64,000 bases of DNA from Pelagicoccus sp. SDUM812002. Lineage in GTDB: Bacteria; Verrucomicrobiota; Verrucomicrobiia; Opitutales; Opitutaceae. This document shows positions 34,829 through 43,078 of this stretch, in pieces. The notes beneath the pieces are model-generated. The model was not told the DNA's origin. It searched no databases and saw nothing but the letters and a program-made list of their open reading frames with translations. The DNA lies in NCBI RefSeq assembly GCF_031127835.1, contig NZ_JARXHX010000004.1, positions 309,448 to 373,447 on the forward strand, in the 5' to 3' direction. A program made the position numbers and the translations under genes. The first letter of the stretch is position 1. The number at the start of each line of letters is the position of its first letter.

Positions 34829-35406
34829 GGACGGTCGCTTTGTTCAGGCGTGTCGTTGGTCGGTGGATACGGGGGCTCGTCGAGGTGATTGAAGGTCTTG
34901 GCGAAGTCAGGGTGGGCGAGAGCTTCTTGGTATTGCTCGAAGGCGATTTGGCCGTCGAGCAGCAGTTCGTGGAAGACCAGCTCGCCGTGGCGGGTTTCGA
35001 TCAGCAGGTCGCTGAAGGCAACGCGCCCCAAAGGGACGCGGACGAAGACCAGCGAGTCGCTGACGTTGCGGGGTGAAACCGGGCCAGCAACGTTTTCTAG
35101 ATGGAGTTCCAATGCGCGGTCATTCTCCAGAAGTATGGAGACGGTTGCGTTCCAAGGTCCCTCGACCGAAGTGTCGGGATTTCGTGGGGTGAACGTAGCG
35201 CTGCCTGCGGCCTCGGCGCGCTCGTGGATCTGCAAGCGGACACGGTTTGCGATATCAGCCGGCGGAGGTCCGATATGGAACAGCCGGGATCCGGACCAGC
35301 GAGCGGGCGAGGTATGCGGTTCGCCCGCGTGCAACGCACCGACGAGTGCTAACGCGACCGGTAGCGTGAAAAGAGGGAATAGGCGTTTTACGTGCAGTCG
35401 GGGCAT
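34825..35406 (-). CDS. Secreted hypothetical protein
   Basis: A 193-residue protein with a signal peptide (~1-27, ALHAG). The mature region is soluble and beta-rich with no family I recognise; its final ~45 residues (GQIAFEQYQEALAHPDFAKTFNHLDEPPYPP) are Pro/acid-rich. It overlaps the NTR-like gene by 4 bp (ATGA-type) and follows a membrane-protein gene 53 bp upstream, so the three probably form one transcript. An EF-hand-like reading of the tail was considered but lacks the loop residues. Confidence 0.7.
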   Translation of the reverse strand: MPRLHVKRLFPLFTLPVALALVGALHAGEPHTSPARWSGSRLFHIGPPPADIANRVRLQIHERAEAAGSATFTPRNPDTSVEGPWNATVSILLENDRALELHLENVAGPVSPRNVSDSLVFVRVPLGRVAFSDLLIETRHGELVFHELLLDGQIAFEQYQEALAHPDFAKTFNHLDEPPYPPTNDTPEQSDRP

Positions 35407-35459
35407 CTTACTCCTAGCTTACGGGGGTAGCTAATCAGGATCTTGTTCTCGAGGCGTTT

Positions 35460-36200
35460 TCACGACTTTTCTGCGGCTTTCCAGAGGCGGGCTGCCTCCT
35501 TGGCGAGCTGCTGAAGCTCTGAATTTTCGTTTAGGCAGGTTTCGGTTATCTTCAGTTGCCCGGAGGTGTTGGGGGGCATGCCTTCGTAGATGGTGAGGCG
35601 GAGTTCGCCGATTTGCGGGCCGGTTTGTTGACAGCTCGGGGGGGTGCGGAGAACGCCGGATAGATCGAATTGGCGCAGGATACCGAGCAGCGTAGAGCGA
35701 GTTTCGAGCGGGAGCGTGCCTGTGCGGGTTTCGCGGTCACGACCCACTACGGTCATTGTATTCGTATTCGAACGGTAGACGAGACGGTCGAAGGGGCGGT
35801 CGTCGTGGTCGACGGACCAGTTCAGGTCGAACTCGAAGCGCAGCAGGTTCTCGAGCGACTCCTTCCGGGCGATTTGCTGCTCCTTGGCGCTCTTGGAGAC
35901 GGCGACGCCGATGAAGGTGAGGGCCGCCAGGCCGCCGATCCCGCAGGCGATGGCACTGCGGGGTAGCCAAGGGCGCGGCAGCCAGCGAGCCAACGCGGCC
36001 CCGGCGAGGGTTCCAACTAAGGAGCCGAGAATGGCATACCAGAGTACCATGGCGCCGCCCGCTAAGCCTGCGTTGTCCGGTACGAAAAAACGGGCGCCGA
36101 GGAATGCGCCTGCGATGATTCCCATTAGTCCGACGGAGATGACCAGCAGAGAGCCCCAGGCCAATCGGTTGGGACGCGGGGTGGTGGATTGCTTTTCCAT
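35460..36200 (-). CDS. Membrane protein of unknown function
   Basis: A 246-residue protein with three hydrophobic segments in its first ~105 residues (LAWGSLLVISVGLMGIIAGAFLGA; MVLWYAILGSLVGTLAGAAL; AIACGIGGLAALTFIGVAV). A ~140-residue polar domain follows (FEFDLNWSVDHDDRPFDRLVYRS, TRTGTLPLETRSTLLGIL, a CLNENSELQQLAKEAARLW tail). No family is recognised. It is the first gene of a probable three-gene minus-strand unit with the two small secreted proteins below it, which hints at an envelope role. Confidence 0.75.
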   Translation of the reverse strand: MEKQSTTPRPNRLAWGSLLVISVGLMGIIAGAFLGARFFVPDNAGLAGGAMVLWYAILGSLVGTLAGAALARWLPRPWLPRSAIACGIGGLAALTFIGVAVSKSAKEQQIARKESLENLLRFEFDLNWSVDHDDRPFDRLVYRSNTNTMTVVGRDRETRTGTLPLETRSTLLGILRQFDLSGVLRTPPSCQQTGPQIGELRLTIYEGMPPNTSGQLKITETCLNENSELQQLAKEAARLWKAAEKS

Positions 36201-37070
36201 TGGGGTGGGGGGTGGATATCGTGTTCCGAGGTAATCTGTGGAGCGGGAGAGCTGCGGTACTAGCGTGGCTTCTTACTGAAGCCGACATTTGAGGTCTGGG
36301 AAGGTTCTTTTTCCGACCCCGCCGCAATCGACACGCGTCGGGGGAAGGGCTGTATACCATCTCTTCGAGGGTGACGACGTTCCTGAACATTTCGAGGCAA
36401 TCGCTTTGGTTCAAATAGTAAAAGACGGCGGCGGGCCCAGGTTGTTCTAATTCTGTAAGATCGTTGGAATTGTATTCATATTCTAGGCGTCAATTCTTGG
36501 ATAGTATATCAGGCAAAGCGTTGGGCAAGCGACCATGGGATCGGAGAGCCGATAGGAAATGAAAGTATCGCTTCGTACAGCACAATGATTCCGATTTGAT
36601 CCGGAGGCGAGGCTAAGGGGTTAGTTTAATTGGCCATATTCACTCCGTTACGTCGCATTCTCTAGTTAGAAACTCCGTGGAGTGGTGAGGACCACAGGAC
36701 TTTATTGGCATCATTGGGGGGAGTTCGATGGATGGCAGTCCTTGGGTTTCACCTACTGCTGCTAAGATTCGCCGATGGATAGGGTTAATAGCTCGTTTGA
36801 TTTCAGGCATTCGCAGATTGAAAATCGATTCTTTCGAGACGCTGGATTGCTGGCCTGATTTCTGATGAAACGGGAACAGTCTATAGCTATAAGTAGTAGA
36901 CGTTGATATCGATGATTGTCATCTTTGGAACTGCCTTAAGGTTGGAGAGTGGACTGTGTTTCACCTTTGTTATGGATACAATTCGGTTCTGGCGTCTCTC
37001 CGCATCGATATTTTGGTTCTGTGAATCAATCACTCCAGTTCAAAGAACTCTGGCGAATCCAACGCTCTAA
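36201..37070. other. Intergenic region left of the IS5-like element
   Basis: About 870 bp with no supported gene. A minus-strand frame at about 36300-36430 reads FYYLNQSDCLEMFRNVVTLEEM, which looks like a fragment, but I cannot place it. The stretch nearest the element is AT-richer than its surroundings. The missing 3' end of the GNAT gene interrupted at 37987 was looked for here and not recognised. Confidence 0.4.
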
Positions 37071-37986
37071 GAGACTGCCCAATAAGTCCTACTGTCCAAT
37101 AAGTCCTAATTTGCGAGTCTCCTCACCATGAGCCTTATCATTGCCAAGTGTATCATCGCTTCGAAGAGCAGGTTTTGGTCTCCCGATCCACGACTAGCCT
37201 TCCCTGCTGCGAGAGCCAAGCGAAGGTCCGCTCGACTACCCAGCGACGCGGCAGCAGCTCAAAGCCTACGGCCTTGTCGCTCCTGCGAATGATCTCACCT
37301 CGCCCTTGCGGTGTCTTGGAATCTCGGATACCCACTGGACCAGCTTTCCGGAGTACCCGCCGTCGGCCCAAACCTTGCGTATCCACCCGAAGGCCGTCTC
37401 CAGTTTCGCTAGGACCAGTCGAGCCCCGTCCCAGTCCTGACTGACGCCGAGTGGACCACGCAGAAAAGCACGAGTCCAAGCGTGTCCACGAGTAGATGTC
37501 GTTTGATTCACTTAACCTTCTTTCCTGCATCATATCCGCGAAGGCCGGGGTGGCCAGCAGCTCGCACGCTTTGCGCGTCGATGATCGCGGCCGTGGGAGC
37601 TTTTTTTTACCGCTGCGGTAGCGAAGGAACCCGCGAAGCTCCTCGTGGACCTTCAACCAGATCCCTTCGTCCTTCCATTTCGAGAAGTAATGGTAGCAAA
37701 TCCGCCAAGGCGGCAGGTCCTTGGGCATCATCCGCCACGCGATACCGCTTCGAGCCACGTAGAAGATCCCGTCGAGCACGCGCCTCTTGTGGTAACGTGG
37801 CGGACGGCCGAGTTTCGAAGGCCCGGTATCAGGGGTTCAATTACGTTCCATTCGGTATCGGAGAGGTCGCTTGGATATGAATCTTTTTCCATCGACTCCC
37901 TATAGTAGGAAGGATTTTAGAAAAAGCGCTAACAAAGTGAATGGAAATCAAAAAAATGTCGGACTCACGACTTATTGGACAGTCTC
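37071..37986 (-). mobile_element. IS5-like insertion sequence (degenerate)
   Basis: A ~916-bp element bounded by inverted repeats: GAGACTGCCCAATAAGTCC at the left end and GAGACTGTCCAATAAGTCG (reverse complement) at the right end, with TAA outside both. The left end carries a second tandem copy of the terminal sequence (TGTCCAATAAGTCCTA, ~37092-37108). It contains a broken IS5-family transposase and interrupts a GNAT gene on its right. Confidence 0.8.
37153..37892 (-). pseudogene. IS5-family transposase, multiply frameshifted
   Basis: The start ATG at 37892 gives MEKDSYPSDLSDTEWNVIEPLIPG, the classic IS5 N-terminus. The frame is lost after RHVTTRG and resumes as LDGIFYVARSGIAWRMMPKDLPPW. It shifts again at an 8-base A-run (37601-37608) into AAIIDAQSVRAAGHPGLRGYDAGKKVK, which is followed by a TGA where Gly is usual, then KRHLLVDTLGLV. 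Later fragments WADGGYSGKL and RRWVVERTFAWLSQQGRL carry the remaining DDE-region motifs (the C-terminal Glu region). At least three lesions make it inactive. Confidence 0.85.
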
Positions 37987-38200
37987 TTAATTTGACCAGC
38001 CCTTGGTGCTCTGTGGGTTTGGCTACGATGCAGCCGTTGAGATGATGATCGCTAAAGCAGCCGAAATGTAGCTGGTCTTCTTCGCTCACTGTGTCCGATG
38101 CTGATAACTCCTTGCCCAAAGGGACTCTAAGGACATCGGATCTTAGGATCAGTGATTCTTTGTATTCTTTGGAAGCGTCGTTAATTTCTCTGGTAATCAT
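37987..38200 (-). pseudogene. GNAT acetyltransferase fragment truncated by the IS5-like element
   Basis: The ATG at 38200 begins MITREINDASKEYKESLILR, followed by SDVLRVPLGKELSASDTVSEE and GCIVAKPTEHQGLVKLRD. This is the N-terminal half of a GNAT N-acetyltransferase of the type with 'LRxxVLRxPLG' and 'KLRQMAV'. The match breaks exactly where the insertion sequence begins, just before the acetyl-CoA loop. Translation would run on into the element for ~50 unrelated residues. The C-terminal half was not found on the far side. Confidence 0.8.
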
Positions 38201-38283
38201 TGGGAAAATCGGGGTGCAATCTGATTGCCTGAAGGTGTTGCTCTCGATGTGGATTCCAGCATTTTGATATGTACGGAAGAGGG

Positions 38284-39216
38284 CTAAATATCTCTGGTTT
38301 CTGCAGTTCTGTATACCTCTTTTACATCGATTTTGAGCGAGGTTGACGCAAAGCGCTTGGCTCCTGTGACGCAAAAAATGATGACGATCGTAGAAGCGAA
38401 CATTGTCCACTCGACAGCTTCACGCAGTAATAGTGACGCAAGCAGTAATCCGAAAAAAGGTTGGAGAAGTTGCAATTGGCTAACTCCGGTAATTCCTCCT
38501 AAAGCAAGGCCTCGATACCAAAATATAAACCCCACAAGCATGCTAAATATCGACACGTAGGCTAGGCCTGCCCAAGCGGGGATCCCAATCTCACTCAATT
38601 TATCGGGAAAGGTGATGATGGAAATCAAAACCATCACAGGCGCAGAGAGCAGTAGAGCCCACGATATCACCTGCCAGCCTCCGATCTGGCGAGACATTGT
38701 TGCTCCTTCCGCGTACCCGAATCCGCAGAGTAGAATAGCAGCGACCATAAAAGTATCGCCTGCTAGGGAGCCTCCACCTCCGTTGAGAATTTAGAAGCCT
38801 GCTACTGTCGCTGCTCCGCAAATTGAGAATACCCAAAAAGCGGGATTGGGTCGTTCTCCTCCTCTCAACACTCCGAAAATCGCTGTTGAGAGCGGGAGTA
38901 AACCAATGAACACTATTGAATGGGCTGCTGTTATATATTGTAATGCAAGAGCGGTCAGTAGTGGGAATCCAACCACCACCCCGAGCGACACGATAGCCAG
39001 CGACGGAACACTTTTTTGTGCTGGGCGTGGTTGTCGAAGTACAATCAAAAGAGTTAGCCCGATTATTGCAGCAATGACAGCTCGAGCAGAGGTCAGAAAT
39101 ATTGGCGAAAAGTCTGCAACAGCAACTCGAGTTGCCGGTAGCGATCCACTGAATATGATAACGCCGATGAGGCCGCTTCCCCAGCCGGAGGTCTTGTGAT
39201 TCGAGTTTTTATTCAT
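38284..39216 (-). pseudogene. EamA/DMT-family transporter interrupted by one stop codon
   Basis: Two EamA halves lie in the same frame, separated only by a TAA at 38791-38793. The first half (from the ATG at 39216) has ~4-5 helices including LPATRVAVADFSPIFLTSARAVIAAIIGLTLL and ends CGAATVAGF. The second continues ILNGGGGSLAGDTFMVAAILLCGFGYAEG through GITGVSQLQLLQPFFGLLLASLLL to 38284. The full product would be a ~310-residue ten-helix drug/metabolite exporter. A single nonsense mutation suggests recent decay or a sequence error. It sits between an intact LysE exporter gene and the truncated GNAT gene. Confidence 0.85.
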
Positions 39217-39247
39217 CGAATTTGCGTTCGTTTGATCGTCGCAAGTT

Positions 39248-39859
39248 TTACTTGCTGGATACAGCCAATCCAATTCCAAAACTGAAGAAGACAGTCCCGC
39301 TAAGCTTGCTAAGCAGTGTCTTTCTCTTCTGGGAAGAGAGCTTGTCTTTCACTAAAGATGCAGAGAGAGCATAAGTAGTGTGAATCAAGATTACCAGAAC
39401 GCTGAAGCTGACGGCTAACAATGTGAATTGAGGCAAGTATGCTTCCGACAGATTTATGAACTGCGGGAAGATTGACATAAAAAACACAACAGCCTTGGGG
39501 TTAGATAGGGAAATGAAAAACCCTTCGAGGAAGCACCTTGTTGGTGTTTTGTTATTAGCATCGGTAGAATTCGAATTTTTCGCATTCGCTCGCCACATCT
39601 TAACGCCAAGATAAGTTAGGTAGAGAGCACCAGCTGTTTTCACTACTGCGAATGCCTTTGTCGAAGTTGCCAGAATGACGCCTAGGCTAGTCGCGGATAT
39701 CACCGCTACGAGTAGAATTGCTGATGCAATCCCTAGGACTCCAGCGAGTGATTTACCAAGTCCTCGTTGTATCGAATTGTTTATTGTGAGCATCACTGCA
39801 GGTCCAGGTATTAAGACTGTTGCAGCGGCGATACTTAGATAAAGTAGATAGTTTTCCAT
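39248..39859 (-). CDS. LysE/RhtB-family amino-acid exporter
   Basis: A 203-residue inner-membrane protein with about six helices. The start chosen is the ATG at 39859 (MENYLLYLSIAAATVLIPGPAVML), where the family's PGP motif follows the first helix; the frame extends to 39955 without homology. Other landmarks: SIQRGLGKSLAGVLGIASA, GALYLTYLGVKMWR and FISLSNPKAVVFFMSIFPQF (the SNPK motif). Members export lysine, threonine, homoserine lactones or related amino acids; the substrate here is unknown. It lies 31 bp upstream of the broken EamA gene and is visibly more AT-rich than genes outside the island. Confidence 0.92.
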   Translation of the reverse strand: MENYLLYLSIAAATVLIPGPAVMLTINNSIQRGLGKSLAGVLGIASAILLVAVISATSLGVILATSTKAFAVVKTAGALYLTYLGVKMWRANAKNSNSTDANNKTPTRCFLEGFFISLSNPKAVVFFMSIFPQFINLSEAYLPQFTLLAVSFSVLVILIHTTYALSASLVKDKLSSQKRKTLLSKLSGTVFFSFGIGLAVSSK

Positions 39860-40039
39860 GCGTTCGTCGAACTTCGAGTTCTCATGATGATCACTGGTAC
39901 TTCGAGACGCGGGCAACCTTGCACTGGTTGCCAAGGTGAGCAAGTTAATCTTCATTCGAAATCGGTGCGGAAAGGAGAGGCGGGGATGCCAGCTTTGTTA
40001 AAGAGATTCCCCGCGGCTACGTTTTCCCAGCCATACCTA

Positions 40040-41522
40040 AGCTCTACTTTGTTAGATTAGGTCTTGAGTTTTTTCATCCTTACAGTATCTATTTTTCAAC
40101 TACATAAGAGCTAATCTGTATTTCCTCCACGCAGAGGAACAAAAAAATGACGCCATCTTGCTTCGCGGTTCGGCGGGCCGCTTCGTCGATCTTTGCGGAG
40201 ACTTCTCCGATTGCTTCGTCTCCAGGGGGATGAACGGGTCGGGCCATGCGGCCAGCTATCTGAGCGGATTGCTCTCCACGGCCCGGAAAAAGAACATGGA
40301 AGCCTTCAGCCAATCCCTTCTCGACTGCGACTACCAAGGCATGGAGCAGTTCGTCGGGGCCTCCCCGTGGAGCCTCCATGCGGTGACGGCCAAGGTCGCC
40401 GCCCGGCTCGACGAGCTGATCGGCGGCGACGCCGACAGCGCCCTTTACATCGACGAGACCTCCTTCCGCAAGAAGGGCGACTCGTCGGTAGGCGTAGGCC
40501 GGCAGTACTGCGGCGCCACCGGCAAGATCGACAACTGCCAGATGGGCGTCTTCGCCGCCTTGGGCAAGGGCAGGCGTGGGGATATGCGACTTCAGGCTGC
40601 ACCTTTCCAAGGCATGGATCGCCAGCCCCAAGCGCTTGGCAAAGGCGGGGGTGCCCGAGAGCGAACGCCGCTACGCGCGCAAGCAGGACTTGGCGCTCGA
40701 GTTGGAGGAGCGAAGCCGAGCCAGGGGGCTGCGCTACGCGTGGGTAGGTTTCGACGCCGCCTACGGGGCCGACCAGAAGCTTTGCAATCGGCTCGAGGAC
40801 GCGGGGGAAACCTACGTCGGCGACGTGACCGTCTCGCAGAGGGTATGGACGGTTCGCCCTGCCTTCAGCTTCCCAAAGCCGGGGATGGGGCGCCCTCGCA
40901 AGAAACCGGTCCTGGACCCCGCCTGCGAAGGCATGCGCCGCCGCGTAGGCGAGCTGGAGGACGAACGCTTCGAGAGCGAATGCGAAATGCTCGTCTATCG
41001 GGAGGGGGCCAAGGGCAAGCTGCGCTGCCGAGCCTGGAAGCTAAAGGTATGGACTTGGGGCGGCGACGACCAGGCCTCGCGCGAACGGGTGCTGATCGTC
41101 AGCGAGGACATGGACGGGGAACGCAAGTTAAGCCTGGGTAACTGTATCGAAGTCGAGGATACGTCCAGGCTGGTCTACATGCAGCGCCAGAGGTTTTGGA
41201 TCGAGCACGCATTCGGTCAGGCCAAGGGCGAGCTAGGAATAGGGCAATACCAGGTGCGCAAATGGCAGGGCTGGCACCACCACATGGCGTTGGTCTGCAT
41301 GGCGTGCCTGTTTTCGCTCAAAGAACAGCTGCTAGCCGAAAGCGAACTGCCCCTGCTCAGCGTGCGGGACATCGTCGAGCTGCTGGAGCACTACCTGCCC
41401 AGAAAAGGAAGGACCGAGCAAGAGGTCTTCGAAGCGATGAGGCAGAGGCACAAACGAAGGCAGAAAGACATCGATCGACATAGACTCCGACAACCGCCAT
41501 CTTAATCTAACAAAGTAGAGCT
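40040..41522 (+). mobile_element. IS701-like insertion sequence
   Basis: A ~1.48-kb element with perfect 20-bp terminal inverted repeats AGCTCTACTTTGTTAGATTA (left 40040-40059; right 41503-41522). It carries one transposase gene filling almost the whole length. CTAA occurs at both junctions, but a clean target duplication cannot be defined. It forms the right border of the LysE/EamA/GNAT island. Confidence 0.85.
40158..41505 (+). pseudogene. IS701-family transposase with a single one-base frameshift
   Basis: A DDE transposase of ~449 codons read in two frames. The first part has ALYIDETSFRKKGDSSVGVGRQYCGATGKIDNCQMGVFAALGKG, with the first catalytic Asp region. The second has CDFRLHLSKAWIASPKRL, RYAWVGFDAAYG (second Asp) and RFWIEHAFGQAKGELG (catalytic Glu). 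Removing one G from the GGGG run at 40578-40581 joins the frames as GKGRRGICDFRLHL, so a single insertion explains the break. The start is uncertain: TTG at 40158 is the first in-frame candidate. An assembly error or a programmed shift is possible. Confidence 0.85.
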
Positions 41523-41626
41523 AAAGCATTCGGGTTGCAGTTGAAGAGTTTGATTTCGAGGTTAGCCGGCGGATTCGTCTAGGGGTGAAATATGCGGCGA
41601 GGGTGTCGCGCAGCAGACACGACGGC

Positions 41627-42181
41627 TTAGAGCTCCCGAATGACGCGGCAGGGGTTACCAGCGGCTACTACGCGTGGGGGGATCGACTTGGTGACGACGC
41701 TTCCTGCTCCGATGGTGGTGCCTTCGCCGATGGTGACGCCGGGAACGACGATGCTTCCTCCACCGATCCAGACTTTGTTTTCTATGGTGATGGGCCTACC
41801 AAATTCCTTGAAGGTCGCTCGCTCTTCGGGATCGATAGGGTGAGCTGCGGTGTAGAGATGCACGTTTGGCCCGAACTTTACGCTATCGCCGATCTTGATC
41901 GGACAGACGTCGAGCATGACGCAGCCGAAGTTGGCGTAAAATGCTTTGCCGAGGTGGATGTTGTATCCGTAGTCACAGCGAAAGACGGGCTCGATGAAGG
42001 CGGTTTTGTGATAGGTGCCGAGGAGCTCTTTAAGGATTTGGGCTCGTTCCTTGAATTGCTCAGGCTGGGTCGCGTTGTAGTTGTGGATGGCTTGGCGGCA
42101 GCGGAGTCGCTCGTCGGCCAATTCCTTATCCATTGCGAGGTAGTCTTTCCCCGCGATCATCTTTTCCTTCTCGGTAGGCAT
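41627..42181 (-). CDS. maa: Maltose/galactoside O-acetyltransferase-like (hexapeptide repeat)
   Basis: A 184-residue acetyl-CoA-dependent sugar O-acetyltransferase of the Maa/LacA/NodL group. The N-terminal maltose-acetyltransferase helix region (MIAGKDYLAMDKELADERLRCRQAIHNYN) is followed by the left-handed beta helix: FRCDYGYNIHLGKAFYANFGCVMLDV, the catalytic His region LYTAAHPID, and VWIGGGSIVVPGVTIGEGTTIGAGSVVTKSIPP. The length is normal for the family. It probably acetylates glucose- or maltose-type sugars; the exact acceptor cannot be told. The stop is close to the right IS border, and it is 9 bp downstream of the EI24 protein gene, so the two are likely co-transcribed. Confidence 0.93.
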   Translation of the reverse strand: MPTEKEKMIAGKDYLAMDKELADERLRCRQAIHNYNATQPEQFKERAQILKELLGTYHKTAFIEPVFRCDYGYNIHLGKAFYANFGCVMLDVCPIKIGDSVKFGPNVHLYTAAHPIDPEERATFKEFGRPITIENKVWIGGGSIVVPGVTIGEGTTIGAGSVVTKSIPPRVVAAGNPCRVIREL

Positions 42182-42190
42182 CGTTTGTTT

Positions 42191-42961
42191 TCAGCGTTTC
42201 AATGTTTTGCCGTCGTAGAGGGTGTCGACCCCGCTGATGGCGGCGGCGATGATTCCGTAAGAGGGTGCTAGGAACCAGCCAATGACCGGGATGAACATCA
42301 TGAGCACGAACCCGGTGCCGTTGCCCAATGCATGCCATTTGTGGCGATTGGAGTGGGCGAGGCTGGACCGGATGCCTAAGCGTCTGCGTTCCAATACGGG
42401 GTCCATAAAGCCAGCTCCGGCGAAGAAAGCCTGGACCGCGAACATGCCGACGAAGTAAATGGCGGCGCCGACGACGGGGAGCAGCCAAAGTAGCCAGCAA
42501 ACGACGGTGAGCATGAGCGATATGATCAGCATTACGATGCTCACCATCGATCCGCGATAAATGTCGTAGATAAGGCCACCGACGGAAAATCCGGGGCCTT
42601 TTGTGCCGTGGTATTTCTCTTCTGCCGTCTCCGATATGAGCCCGATAAAGGGCGCGTAGATGATCATGACCACGCTGCGGTAGAGCAGGAAGGCTAAATA
42701 GATCGCCAGCAGCCCGACAATGATGCTCAAGCCCCAAGCTGCCCATTCTGCGACTTCGTTAGGCAACCACTTTTCGCTGATGTGGGCGCTCAGCTCTTGT
42801 ACGCCGAGGAAGGTGCCTCCGAAGAGTCCTCCGATGACGAGTGGAAAATAGAGCATGCTGAGGAACCCTGGAATGATGAGGTGCTTCCACATGCCCTCTT
42901 TCCATACGAGGTGGTGTGCATGTTTGTAGGCGTGCAGGCCTTGCATGAAGGGTTTGATCAT
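42191..42961 (-). CDS. EI24/CysZ-like membrane protein
   Basis: A 256-residue inner-membrane protein with about four to five helices and the EI24 (etoposide-induced 2.4, CysZ-like) arrangement: IIPGFLSMLYFPLVIGGLFGG; WGLSIIVGLLAIYLAFLLYRSVVMIIYAPFIGLISETAE, where 'P-F-x-x-L-x-E' is the family hallmark; IVMLIISLMLTVVCWLLWLLP; and AAIYFVGMFAVQAFFAGAGFMDP. CysZ relatives transport sulfate, but many EI24 proteins are uncharacterised, and no sulfur genes are nearby. It is transcribed just upstream of the sugar acetyltransferase gene and follows a terminator that closes the lyase gene. Confidence 0.82.
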   Translation of the reverse strand: MIKPFMQGLHAYKHAHHLVWKEGMWKHLIIPGFLSMLYFPLVIGGLFGGTFLGVQELSAHISEKWLPNEVAEWAAWGLSIIVGLLAIYLAFLLYRSVVMIIYAPFIGLISETAEEKYHGTKGPGFSVGGLIYDIYRGSMVSIVMLIISLMLTVVCWLLWLLPVVGAAIYFVGMFAVQAFFAGAGFMDPVLERRRLGIRSSLAHSNRHKWHALGNGTGFVLMMFIPVIGWFLAPSYGIIAAAISGVDTLYDGKTLKR

Positions 42962-43016
42962 TGCTTCGGATTTTGGAGAATCCGGTACCCGTTTGTCGAT
43001 GGTTTCGTTACAGAAG

Positions 43017-43046
43017 AAAAATGGCTGCCCTTTTTCGAGGGCAGCC
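43017..43046 (-). terminator. Rho-independent terminator after the lyase gene
   Basis: A perfect 8-bp stem GGCTGCCC / GGGCAGCC with an 8-base loop. On the minus strand it is followed by ATTTTTCTT, so it terminates the oligogalacturonate-lyase-like transcript. Confidence 0.85.
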
Positions 43047-43078
43047 AGCGGAAGTTTTTTGGATACGTAAACTATCGG

